Part shown: piece by piece, positions 1 to 8,438 of the stretch
Layout: every line of letters starts with the position of its first letter
How positions within the stretch are numbered: the first letter of the stretch is position 1
Source of the DNA: Nevskia soli DSM 19509
Lineage (GTDB): Bacteria > Pseudomonadota > Gammaproteobacteria > Nevskiales > Nevskiaceae
DNA: 64,000 nucleotides
Direction: 5' to 3'
Assembly: GCF_000711955.1 (NCBI RefSeq)
Contig: NZ_KL543998.1
Location: 1 to 64,000, forward strand
Position numbers and translations under genes: made by a program
Notes under the pieces: generated by a model
Database searches by the model: none
The model's input: only the letters and a program-made list of their open reading frames with translations
Told to the model about the DNA's origin: nothing

Positions 1-68
1 GTCGGCCCATCCCCTCGTTCCAGCGCCCTGAGCACACGATCCCGCAAATCCTGCGAATACGTCTGCAT
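1..68 (-). mobile_element. IS630-like transposase, 5' end only (cut by window edge)
   Basis: The reverse strand reads ATG at 68 and stays open to the edge for 22 codons, giving MQTYSQDLRDRVLRALERG and a few more residues. The YSxDLRxRVL start is typical of the N-terminal helix-turn-helix region of IS630-family transposases. A strong purine-rich ribosome binding site (AGGAGG) lies just upstream of the ATG. The rest of the element and both terminal repeats are outside the window or not recognisable, so whether it is intact is unknown. It borders the polysaccharide locus. Confidence 0.65.
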
Positions 69-180
69 GGCTCCTCCTGACTCCTAAGAGTACAGAAGAA
101 AGTTTAACGCATTGTCAATAATTAAATCAAAAATACTCTAAGCTTAAGGTGCCTCAGAAGCAGAAAGCCCCTGGTCTTTA

Positions 181-909
181 TTATTCAAACGATGTTTTTC
201 TATGCGCCATCATTTTCGGTAAAACAACTCCGACGCATCCCCACACCTCTTTTCGAAACATCGGGGGGATGTAGCGATGCACTGGCTCGGCCCCAATAAT
301 GCAATAAACGGGATCCAACCGGTCGATACACATCATCGCCGCACTTACACCCTTATACTGTTCATTACCTTCCCATAGCGCATCGTGGAAGAAGATAATT
401 CCGTCGTCATTGACAAAATCGGCATAGCGCGCATAGTCCGACAAGGCGCCCGCTGCTGTGTGGTCGCCATCTATGAAAAGCGCATCGACCTTGCGATTTC
501 TTAGAAGTGCACTAACGCGTTGTACGGTTTGATCATCCTGGGAATTGCCAATAACCTCTTCATACTTTTGCCCAGGCTTGATGAACTGTCGAAGCCGGCT
601 TTCGTGCTCTTCATTTGCCTGGATATCCAGACCGATAATCAGCGCCGACGGGTCTAGAAGAGTCGAGACATAAGCAAGATTCCCCCTGTCATAGATGCCA
701 ATCTCCAGATAAGTTTTGGCTCCTGTGAGGAGACGAAAAGCGCGGGTAACATCGTCCAAGTACGGAGAGTGGTCATTCTTAAAAAGAAAACGCTGGCGAA
801 TAGGCTCCGCACTGCTCAATTCGTCCTTGCCAACAGGTGCGTTCGCCGCCTTCAGCCTGTCCGGAACCAGGAAAAAAGATTTTGGAACGTAGTCGAAATC
901 GCTTTGCAT
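181..909 (-). CDS. Class I SAM-dependent methyltransferase in the polysaccharide locus
   Basis: This 242-aa protein has a Rossmann-type methyltransferase core. Motif I is YLEIGIYDRGN at residues 67-77, an acidic residue ends the second strand (GLD, about 95), and IDGDH at 146-150 and FFHDAL at about 174 resemble the Methyltransf_24 / cephalosporin-hydroxylase-like group, in which Asp and His residues may bind a metal. It probably methylates a sugar or acts on a glycan precursor, since it sits next to glycosyltransferase genes on the same strand. The acceptor cannot be read from the sequence. Base composition is more AT-rich than in the housekeeping genes further right, as in the rest of this locus. 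Confidence 0.75.
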   Translation of the reverse strand: MQSDFDYVPKSFFLVPDRLKAANAPVGKDELSSAEPIRQRFLFKNDHSPYLDDVTRAFRLLTGAKTYLEIGIYDRGNLAYVSTLLDPSALIIGLDIQANEEHESRLRQFIKPGQKYEEVIGNSQDDQTVQRVSALLRNRKVDALFIDGDHTAAGALSDYARYADFVNDDGIIFFHDALWEGNEQYKGVSAAMMCIDRLDPVYCIIGAEPVHRYIPPMFRKEVWGCVGVVLPKMMAHRKTSFE

Positions 910-1004
910 GGAGGTTTTACAAGGACAAGGAGTAATAAGATCAGCCCAAGTATGAGCTGAAGCCGATGATTGATCTTAGATCAAAAGCGATTAAATCTCT
1001 ATTT

Positions 1005-3107
1005 TCAGGCCTTTTTTTTCTTTGCGGGCAAAAACAGCTTCTTGGCCAAGCCAGCGAAAGTCCTGTTCCGCAGCTTGGCGATCGTCCTGTCTCTTTCGTG
1101 AATGGTGCGAAGCCGCTCGATGGCCATCTGCTCGGCGGACTGCTTATGCTCAATCAGAATGCGTAGCTGTTCGGATTCGCTGAAGTGCTGGTGAACATGA
1201 CATTCGGAAAGCGGCCGGCCGAATTTTTCCGCGAACACCGGCGCCAGGGTGATATGCAGGCCAGATGCCATGCGCTGGTCCAGATTGGTATCCGGTGTTG
1301 TGCCGAAAAGCGTGTAGCCATGGTTCGGCGCAGCGATGAAGCGGGCATCGCCGCTCAGAACGGCCTTGCTGGCCAACATGTAGTACCAGTGCTCGCCGTC
1401 TTCGACAAACGGAGAAAATTTTTCGAAGAACTCACGCCTGAATACGGCTCCAAGAGGAATAGTCTTGGCGATGTCGATTGCTGCTGCGGACGCCAAGTCT
1501 CCTCCAACCAGGCCGCGCGTCAAGTTTCCCGCAAGGTCGGCGTATTGCGGTACCACGCCGTCTATTTCAGGCCGCGACTGTAAAACTTGAAGGGCAAACC
1601 GAAGGAATTCCTCCTGGATAACTGAGCGACTGGGATTAATGGAGATGTAATCATTATCCAATTCTCGCAGGATCCATTGCACAATTTTCGGGCCTTCCGG
1701 CCATTGGAACGGTAGGATCGAACGTTCCGGCGCTTCGCGATCGGAAAAATACATGTCGATCTTGCACAGTCGATTCAGATCTAGGCTGGGCCTTCCCAGA
1801 ACATTGGTTACCCCGAATGGTTCAAATGCAATAATGGCGAGTGAAGGAACCGGCGACTTCGGCAGTTCCTGAACTGCCGGAATTGATGCAACCCTGCGCG
1901 GAATACCGCCGGTCTTCTCCCAATAAGGCGTGCCGACCCGGGGAATTTCATAGGAAACCGGAGTCCACTCGATAGCCCTTTCTATACTCGACGCCAGTGC
2001 GCCGGCGGATCCCTCGAAGAGCAGGCAGTTTTCACCATCTTTCCAGAAATCATTCTGCCCGAATGCCACACAATCCCTATTGAGGATCACGCGTTGACGA
2101 CGCAGCAACGATTCATAGGCGAAGAAGCAGAAGCTTTCGTAACTGGAGGGGATGACGGTAATCGCAGCGCGCAGCAGCCTGAGCCTGGCCTCTTCAGTCA
2201 AATCATCGGCAAATGAAAAGCTGTCGCGGTGCCGGCTCGGCACCCTGTTCTTGATCTTCTGATTGTATTCATGATCCCAACCGTAAGATGCGATCACAAA
2301 TTGCGCCTTTACTCCTCTGTCGAGAAGTATCGTGGCTGCATCTATGAACAAATGCGGCTGTTTGAACGGGCATATCCGGGAAGAAAAGGCAACAACCGGA
2401 ACTTCGCCCACTTCGGTTTCATGTGTTTCTCGCTCAACCTCTTTGTCGATGACGACGGGCGGAAAATTCACGACCGTCCGGGACATCCAGTCAGCCGGAA
2501 ATTTGTAGAAATTCAGGTTCTCGGAGGCTATTTCCGGCAGATGTCCCACCACATAGTCGGCATCCAGAAGCGCCTTACGCTCGATATCGTGAATCTTCGC
2601 GTGCCAGGACGTCTGGGACGTTCCGTAGAGTTCGTGATGGGTAATGATTGAATTGGTGGAGTGCAGACGCACTCCAATTTCAATGCCCTTAAAAACATCT
2701 TCCCCGTATTTCGACTGCACACTAAAGAATGCGGGGCCGAAGATATCAATGAATTCGATATAGTCAGGTTTGATGCGGCCCGTGGCAAGCAGATGCTTCA
2801 GCGCGAAATACAGGTAATAGGACTCTCTGGCGTATTCGTCGAAAGTATTATGGGAGTGGATATCGAATGGAACAGGGTTCCGCTTGAACACATCCGCCAA
2901 GAGTATAAAGCGGGCTTTTTTACCGAAATGTCGATGCAGCGTGTCCTTCAGCTTATCGGTGGCGTTCTCGAAGTTATGACCATATAGAAGAATGGTGAAT
3001 TCGACCGGATGATTCCAGGGGTGATTCACCATGTTGTAGATAAATCGGCCAATGCCGCCCTTATGCAAGGGATATAACTCGTTTACAACAAAGCAAACGC
3101 TACGCAT
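1005..3107 (-). CDS. Large two-domain glycosyltransferase (GT4-like plus GT-A-like region)
   Basis: This 700-aa protein starts with a GT-B acceptor-domain signature (NELYPLHKGGIGRFIYNM, residues 9-26). The donor half holds FSSRICPFKQPHLF near 241 and SSYESFCFFAYESLL at 321-335, which match the E-x7-E region of GT4 enzymes. Residues from about 420 to 610 form a second region (a stretch of SLAIIAFEP type, DNDYISINPSRS, and EDGEHWYYMLASKAVLSGDA) that looks like part of a GT-A glycosyltransferase without a clear DxD. The last 70 residues are a charged helix ending in a lysine-rich tail. The upstream gene (3125-4144) ends 17 bp before this start, so the two are probably co-transcribed. Sugar specificity is unknown. 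Confidence 0.75.
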   Translation of the reverse strand: MRSVCFVVNELYPLHKGGIGRFIYNMVNHPWNHPVEFTILLYGHNFENATDKLKDTLHRHFGKKARFILLADVFKRNPVPFDIHSHNTFDEYARESYYLYFALKHLLATGRIKPDYIEFIDIFGPAFFSVQSKYGEDVFKGIEIGVRLHSTNSIITHHELYGTSQTSWHAKIHDIERKALLDADYVVGHLPEIASENLNFYKFPADWMSRTVVNFPPVVIDKEVERETHETEVGEVPVVAFSSRICPFKQPHLFIDAATILLDRGVKAQFVIASYGWDHEYNQKIKNRVPSRHRDSFSFADDLTEEARLRLLRAAITVIPSSYESFCFFAYESLLRRQRVILNRDCVAFGQNDFWKDGENCLLFEGSAGALASSIERAIEWTPVSYEIPRVGTPYWEKTGGIPRRVASIPAVQELPKSPVPSLAIIAFEPFGVTNVLGRPSLDLNRLCKIDMYFSDREAPERSILPFQWPEGPKIVQWILRELDNDYISINPSRSVIQEEFLRFALQVLQSRPEIDGVVPQYADLAGNLTRGLVGGDLASAAAIDIAKTIPLGAVFRREFFEKFSPFVEDGEHWYYMLASKAVLSGDARFIAAPNHGYTLFGTTPDTNLDQRMASGLHITLAPVFAEKFGRPLSECHVHQHFSESEQLRILIEHKQSAEQMAIERLRTIHERDRTIAKLRNRTFAGLAKKLFLPAKKKKA

Positions 3108-3124
3108 GTATATGTCCTGGACAG

Positions 3125-4144
3125 TTAATCGAGCCGCGATACAGCCAGCAGATAAGACTCGGCCGAAGCCCGTTGAACTTGTTCGTGATAGTCACGGCAC
3201 ATGTCCACAACACCATCGTGATCGTGCCACCAGAGCTGCTTGATGCGCTCCGCATGGACCCTGATTAACTCGACATTGTCAGGCTCGAGAATCTCCGTTA
3301 ATTCCCTCAATGGATGCTTGGCCATAAATGGCAGGAAAAGCGGACCGGTCAGACAGGGAGTACCGACGGACACCGCCTCGTTGAATGTCATTGGCTGGCA
3401 CTCAATCAGCGTGACATTCAGCACGAGACCGACGCGTCCCATAATCTGCCGGATGTGCGATGGCGGAATGAAACCCAGATACTGGACTTTCTTGTGGTCT
3501 ATGATATCGAGCAAATCGCCGCCATGTTGCGAACTGAACACCGTGCTGTATGAAGATCGGCACAAGGCGATGTGGTTGGCATGCAGGTTCTTTCGTAGCC
3601 CGCGCGCCAATGGAATAAAGGCCGCATCGACCGTACGAACATCCGGCAACTCCACGGCCCATGCAGGCAATGCATTGACCAGCAACAACGGCTCAACAGC
3701 TTCACAGGTGGTATGAAAGTTCGGCTTCACCGAGAAGAGCGCTTTCAAGATGCCACGCTTCTTCTGATTCATCATCAGCGAAAGCATGTCTATTTCGAAC
3801 TGGTTATCGAATTGCGCTACTGAAACATGGGTAACGACTGCCATTTTCACGGATGCGCCCAAAAAGGCGCTGATGTGCTCCGCCAGATCTGCCGCATTAT
3901 GCGAGTAGCCCTGAAAGAAAACGTACCGGATCCCCCGCGTAGCCAGAATCTTGTCTGCAATGCGAATATCGACAGGGCTGTTGGCGGGTATTTCGAGCTT
4001 GTGTCCGGGCAATACCAGTGTTGCCGATTTAATACCCCACCATTCTTTGTGATAGATGTGAAGGGTTTTGGAAAAAACGTCGCTGTAATTCTGAAAAACC
4101 TCATCAATTGCAAGCTTGCTGTCTAAATTCTCAATTTTTTTCAT
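3125..4144 (-). CDS. Glycosyltransferase, GT-B/GT4-like
   Basis: This 339-aa protein lacks a signal peptide. Its C-terminal part contains NVTLIECQPMTFNEAVSVG followed by a hydrophobic strand, the usual donor-site loop with a glutamate in GT4-type enzymes. YLGFIPPSHIRQIMG before it is the typical strand-turn-helix preceding that loop. The N-terminal half is poorly conserved and lacks the usual glycine-rich loop. It is transcribed away from the 405-aa glycosyltransferase across a 97-bp AT-rich gap, and its stop lies 17 bp before the 700-aa glycosyltransferase start. It probably adds one sugar of the surface glycan; donor and acceptor are unknown. Confidence 0.65.
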   Translation of the reverse strand: MKKIENLDSKLAIDEVFQNYSDVFSKTLHIYHKEWWGIKSATLVLPGHKLEIPANSPVDIRIADKILATRGIRYVFFQGYSHNAADLAEHISAFLGASVKMAVVTHVSVAQFDNQFEIDMLSLMMNQKKRGILKALFSVKPNFHTTCEAVEPLLLVNALPAWAVELPDVRTVDAAFIPLARGLRKNLHANHIALCRSSYSTVFSSQHGGDLLDIIDHKKVQYLGFIPPSHIRQIMGRVGLVLNVTLIECQPMTFNEAVSVGTPCLTGPLFLPFMAKHPLRELTEILEPDNVELIRVHAERIKQLWWHDHDGVVDMCRDYHEQVQRASAESYLLAVSRLD

Positions 4145-4241
4145 GGTTCCGACAACTCGGCATCACTATGAGCTTTAATAACAATAGAATACGCAACAAC
4201 CATACTTTGGGCCGGCTGTACGCCCTCACATTGCATAGGTC
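4145..4241. promoter_or_regulatory. AT-rich divergent intergenic region between two glycosyltransferase genes
   Basis: These 97 bp separate the start codons of oppositely oriented glycosyltransferase genes, so promoters for both transcripts are expected here or slightly inside the genes. The part at about 4165-4205 is rich in A and T (TTTAATAACAATAG). I see no clear -35/-10 pair or operator palindrome. Confidence 0.4.
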
Positions 4242-5459
4242 ATGAATCCCAAAATAGCCTGGCTTTTACCCAAGCTCATTGCTGGCTCCGGCGGGCATAG
4301 AACCATTCTTCAACACGCGGCCATCCTCGAACAGTCGGACTTCGATTGCAGTCTGTATATTGAACCAGACGGTCGAAAAATAGATGCCGCGGCCGAAATC
4401 AAGCAACTATTTGATTTTGACTTCAAACGAGTTCGCTACGGATGGGACAATATACCATCTGCCGATCTGGTATTCGCTACTGTCTGGTACTCCGCCAAGG
4501 TAGTCAAAGAGCTGCCTTTTCCCTGCGTAAAGGCCTATTTCGTACAAGACTACGAAGCATGCTTCAATCCCATGGGAGACGGCTATTTAATGGCCGAATC
4601 CTCCTATCGCTACGGTCTGCATCCAGTCACCATCGGCAGGTGGCTATCAAACCGGCTGCGCCTCGATTTTGGACTTGAAACCGACTATTTTGACTTTTGC
4701 GCCGACCTGTCCACTTATCGCCCCCTAAACGATGCGGTACGAGAAAAAGCCATATGTTTTGTCTACCAGCCGGATAAGCCCCGGCGATGTTCACGCCTGG
4801 GAATTGAGGCGCTAGGTATTGTGAAGGATCGAATTCCGGACGTAAATATCTATTTATATGGCTCAACTCACAAAAATCCCGTCCAGTTCAACCATACGAA
4901 TTTGGGATTGATCGGGCTCGAGGCTTGCAATGCACTATATAACAAATGTTCCGTAGGCCTTTGTATTAGTTCATCAAATCCTTCACGAGTCCCTTTTGAA
5001 ATGATGGCATCCGGGCTACCGGTCGTGGAGCTATGGAGGGAAAACACGCTCTATGATTTCCCAGAAGAAGCAACTTTATTGTGCGATCAGACACCCGAGG
5101 CCTTGGCCGAGGGAATTATGGATTTATTGTCCAACGACAAGAAGCGCGTTCGCATGGGCGGCGCCGCACTTTCCTACATGCGTCAACGTCCGCTGGATCT
5201 CGGTTTCAGCCAGTTCATGCAGGCCGTCATACGACTCCTGAATGAACAGAAGCATCAAAACATCAATCCGATTCAGAAAACCTATACCAAACCAGCCATA
5301 GTACCCGGCCCCCATGTGGCTACCCGCCCCCTCTCCGGAGCAGGCGGAAATAACATCATCCAGGGCAAAAGTCACGCAACGCGAGCCGCGAAATGGCTTG
5401 GACATATGCAAAACCTTTTCAAATCATCCAAAGTGGCCGCTTGGTTGCGCAGCAGATGA
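4242..5459 (+). CDS. WsaF-like glycosyltransferase (GT4, rhamnosyltransferase-type)
   Basis: This 405-aa protein begins with IAWLLPKLIAGSGGHRTI, a GT-B glycine-rich loop. YFVQDYEACFNPMGDGY near residues 105-121 is characteristic of WsaF-type glycosyltransferases. The donor region carries CISSSNPSRVPFEMMASGLP near 245, with the conserved glutamate of the family. The last 70 residues are a polar tail. Related proteins transfer rhamnose or other sugars to cell-surface glycans; the exact sugar is not determined. The stop overlaps the next start (ATGA at 5456-5459), indicating translational coupling to the HAD protein. Confidence 0.75.
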   Translation: MNPKIAWLLPKLIAGSGGHRTILQHAAILEQSDFDCSLYIEPDGRKIDAAAEIKQLFDFDFKRVRYGWDNIPSADLVFATVWYSAKVVKELPFPCVKAYFVQDYEACFNPMGDGYLMAESSYRYGLHPVTIGRWLSNRLRLDFGLETDYFDFCADLSTYRPLNDAVREKAICFVYQPDKPRRCSRLGIEALGIVKDRIPDVNIYLYGSTHKNPVQFNHTNLGLIGLEACNALYNKCSVGLCISSSNPSRVPFEMMASGLPVVELWRENTLYDFPEEATLLCDQTPEALAEGIMDLLSNDKKRVRMGGAALSYMRQRPLDLGFSQFMQAVIRLLNEQKHQNINPIQKTYTKPAIVPGPHVATRPLSGAGGNNIIQGKSHATRAAKWLGHMQNLFKSSKVAAWLRSR

Positions 5460-7342
5460 TCCCGAAGCTACGCACGGTCGATATCTGGGATACGGTTCTG
5501 CGCAGAAGATGCCACCCCGATGCGGTAAAACTGGAAACGGCGCGCAAGCTGATCCTCCGCCAAGGAAGATTCCTCGCTCCGGCTTATCAAGATAGCTGGG
5601 CCTTGCTCCACCTGCGTTGCGCGATAGAAGGTGAGTTGGCATGTGCGGCAACGCTAGATCCCCTGCAGGACGACGAATATATCCTGCGGGATGTATTGAC
5701 TGCCTGGGTAATACGAGCCGCCGCTTCGCCTTGCATGCTCAATATTTCGCCGCTCGTTGAGGAACTGGAGAATGAGGAATTCAGGCATGAAGAGTTTGTC
5801 AGCTATGTCGATCCGGAGATCCGGAACTACCTGGCCGAAAGTTCTGCCGAAAAAACCGTATTCCTTTCAGACTTTTATATGTCGGCGGAAAAAATTTTCT
5901 CATTGCTGGAGGCAAAAGACGTCGCCGGACTTTTCGATGGCGGCTTGAGCTCTTCCGATCACAAGCTCAATAAACGTTCCGGCCGCCTGTTCAAGCTTGT
6001 GCAGAGCATCTATGCAGCCGAATCGAACCAACATCTTCATATTGGCGACAATCCGATATCGGATTACGCGGTACCAACGCGCTTGGCGATAAAAGCTGTC
6101 CAGTACGCACCGCGGGAAGAAAGCGCACGGAGCGCCCTGAGCAAGGACATGTTTCTTGAACGCAGCGTCCTTTATCAGGCGATCGACAGGGAGTGCCGTG
6201 AGAGTGCACCGAAATCCCCGGAAAAGCGCATCAGAAGCGCCGTGGAGTACGGCATCACCCTCGCCCCCTTGTTCATAGGACATGCCCAATTCATCCTCGA
6301 GTCCACGCAGCGCGACGAACTGGACAAGCTGTTTTTCTTCACCCGGGAAGGAGAGTTTTTCGCCAGGGTGTATGAAGCACTTCGCGCGGCTTCTTCGGAA
6401 AGCACACGTTTTCGCACTCCGGCCGGCAGTGTTCTCAGCGTAAGCCGAATCGCCACCTTTGCAGCATCGCTGAAGGAGTTCTCTGTAAATGAGATGATGC
6501 GCTTATGGAGCCTGTACGGCACCCAGTCGATGAAGGCCTTGGCGCAATCCCTGAACTATCCATTGGAAGCAGCCGCGCAGTGGTGCAGCAAGCATCACCT
6601 TTCATTCGAAGAAGCTATTCGCAATCCGTGGCAGCAAAAAATGGTGCAGCAGTTCTTCGCCGACCCGGAGATTCAGGCATCATTGCAGATATTCATAACG
6701 GGCAAGAGAGCATTGCTGCTGGAATACCTCAAAGAGCAGGGCTTGACCAGCAACGACCGAAAAGTCGGCATCGTCGATATTGGATGGAGAGGTTCGATTC
6801 AGGACAACATTGCACTACTGATGCCGGACACCCGATTTTCCGGATACTACCTCGGACTCCAGAAATTCCTGAATAAACAACCCTCCAATACCGTAAAAAC
6901 AGCATACGGCCCGAACCTGAATACATCCCCAGATCACAGTAAGCTGTTTGGCAAACTGTCCCTAATTGAAATGCTGACCAACTCGCCTAATGGCAGCACT
7001 CTGGGCTATGAAAGAGCATTGGGTGGCGGCATTGCCAGCATTCACCTGAATAATGCCGAAGAAGATCAGGCATATCATGACTACACTTCCCACATTCAAG
7101 CAGGCGTCCTGCATGCGGCGCGTATATGGGCAAATTATATTCACGCATATGCCGTATCCAGCGTTGAGCTGCGCACCTTGGGGCTAAGCCTTTGGGCTCA
7201 GCTGATCAGAAAGCCACCGCAGATTGTGCGAGAAGCTCACTCCAAACTTCAGCACAATGAACTTTTCGGGCTGGGCTCATTCGTTCAGAAAAGAAAGCTC
7301 CGGCCGTTTTCCATCAGCGGATTGCTCCGCATCTGGAAATAA
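5456..7342 (+). CDS. HAD-superfamily protein of polysaccharide loci (COG5610-like)
   Basis: From the ATG at 5456 the protein has 628 aa. An in-frame ATG at 5393 would overlap the upstream gene by 67 bp; 5456 gives a 4-bp ATGA overlap and puts the first HAD motif near the N-terminus. Motif I is RTVDIWDTVL (D9, D12, T13), motif II is VFLSDFYMS, and motif IV is HIGDNPISDY, so the phosphatase/phosphotransferase core occupies roughly residues 1-230. The following 400 residues, with LFFFTREGEFFARVYEALRA, are typical of the long HAD proteins in LPS and capsule clusters. Substrate is unknown. Coupling to the WsaF-like gene suggests both act on the same glycan. Confidence 0.7.
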   Translation: MIPKLRTVDIWDTVLRRRCHPDAVKLETARKLILRQGRFLAPAYQDSWALLHLRCAIEGELACAATLDPLQDDEYILRDVLTAWVIRAAASPCMLNISPLVEELENEEFRHEEFVSYVDPEIRNYLAESSAEKTVFLSDFYMSAEKIFSLLEAKDVAGLFDGGLSSSDHKLNKRSGRLFKLVQSIYAAESNQHLHIGDNPISDYAVPTRLAIKAVQYAPREESARSALSKDMFLERSVLYQAIDRECRESAPKSPEKRIRSAVEYGITLAPLFIGHAQFILESTQRDELDKLFFFTREGEFFARVYEALRAASSESTRFRTPAGSVLSVSRIATFAASLKEFSVNEMMRLWSLYGTQSMKALAQSLNYPLEAAAQWCSKHHLSFEEAIRNPWQQKMVQQFFADPEIQASLQIFITGKRALLLEYLKEQGLTSNDRKVGIVDIGWRGSIQDNIALLMPDTRFSGYYLGLQKFLNKQPSNTVKTAYGPNLNTSPDHSKLFGKLSLIEMLTNSPNGSTLGYERALGGGIASIHLNNAEEDQAYHDYTSHIQAGVLHAARIWANYIHAYAVSSVELRTLGLSLWAQLIRKPPQIVREAHSKLQHNELFGLGSFVQKRKLRPFSISGLLRIWK

Positions 7343-7360
7343 AACAAGTCGCACGCCTGT

Positions 7361-8272
7361 TTACCTCCAAAGCAATCGAAACTTCCTTGCAGTAGAACTA
7401 CCCTGCTCTGCAAAACTTCCGTAGGCGGCCGTAATACGGGCATGGTATGCCTGAAAGAGCCGATGGAGCGGCGAACCCAAAATAAGCTGGTTCCTGTTCT
7501 GATACTTGGATATCTGAAGTGGTTGCGCGGCAACATAACCACTGAAATGAAAAAAAATCAGCGATTGTCCATTGACCTGGAATCGACCTTGAGCATCAAT
7601 TTCCAGTTTTCTCTCATGCAGATTCCAATAAGCCATGTTCGCGCCGCTGTGCCTGCATATCCTTAGCCCGCTGAATAGCGCCGGCGCAAGATCAAGCCAC
7701 TTTTGATCGCCGCACATGCCTGACTTAGGCTCATTCTTGGCATATTTCAGAGTCATGGAGCAGAGCCATTTCAGGAAATTCCGCCCCTGTACCGTATTCC
7801 GCACTCCGATATATCCAGCATTGAAAACTCCGGCCCTGAGAATGGTCAACGGTCTAGGACTCAAACCATCGTCAGGAATGGGAGTAAGGCTATGAGGGGT
7901 CAATAGCAGATCGGCTTTGTCCAACTCTTCACGCAGCGACTTCGTATCGTCCAGGACGAGGCAATCGCCGTCAAAGTAATGAACCTGCTCAACCTCTGAT
8001 GTAAGCAAAGCCTCAATCAGGAAAGGTTTTACAGCAAAGCACAGTTCGGCAACGGTATAGCGTCTATCCATTTCTCCGAGTATTTCAGGCGGAATACAAT
8101 CTTCCAGCTGCATACAGGAAATTCCCTTAGGAAGCTTCTGACTGCGTCCGCCCCCATGAACCAGCAATAAGACACATTGTGCATTGTCGTGATGTTCACG
8201 AATGCTTATCAAACACGCCACCGCCTGATGCAAATGGCTTGGCGTAGCGATAGTGCAGAAAACGGAGGTCAC
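7361..8272 (-). CDS. GT8-like glycosyltransferase (GT-A fold)
   Basis: This 303-aa protein starts with TSVFCTIATPSHLHQAVACL, like the nucleotide-binding strand of GT-A enzymes. It carries HYFDGDCLVLDD near residues 96-107, where DGD is the metal-binding DxD. GDQKWLDLAPALF near 190 resembles the D-Q-D/W region of GT8 and related families. HFSGY near the C-terminus is the usual H-x-x-G/S-x metal ligand site. No membrane segment is seen. It converges with the HAD gene, with 18 bp between the stops. Product sugar unknown. Confidence 0.7.
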   Translation of the reverse strand: MTSVFCTIATPSHLHQAVACLISIREHHDNAQCVLLLVHGGGRSQKLPKGISCMQLEDCIPPEILGEMDRRYTVAELCFAVKPFLIEALLTSEVEQVHYFDGDCLVLDDTKSLREELDKADLLLTPHSLTPIPDDGLSPRPLTILRAGVFNAGYIGVRNTVQGRNFLKWLCSMTLKYAKNEPKSGMCGDQKWLDLAPALFSGLRICRHSGANMAYWNLHERKLEIDAQGRFQVNGQSLIFFHFSGYVAAQPLQISKYQNRNQLILGSPLHRLFQAYHARITAAYGSFAEQGSSTARKFRLLWR

Positions 8273-8438
8273 CTTCGCCCTTCACGGATCCGGGAATTCA
8301 TATTGAATTCCTATCTCCGACCTTATGCTTATGCACGGTTGCTCGAACCCAGCCGATAATTTGCATTGAATGGAATCGCACCTTGACACCAGACACTCAA
8401 GCACCGAGTCTTTCCAAGACAGCGAAACTGCTTCCACC

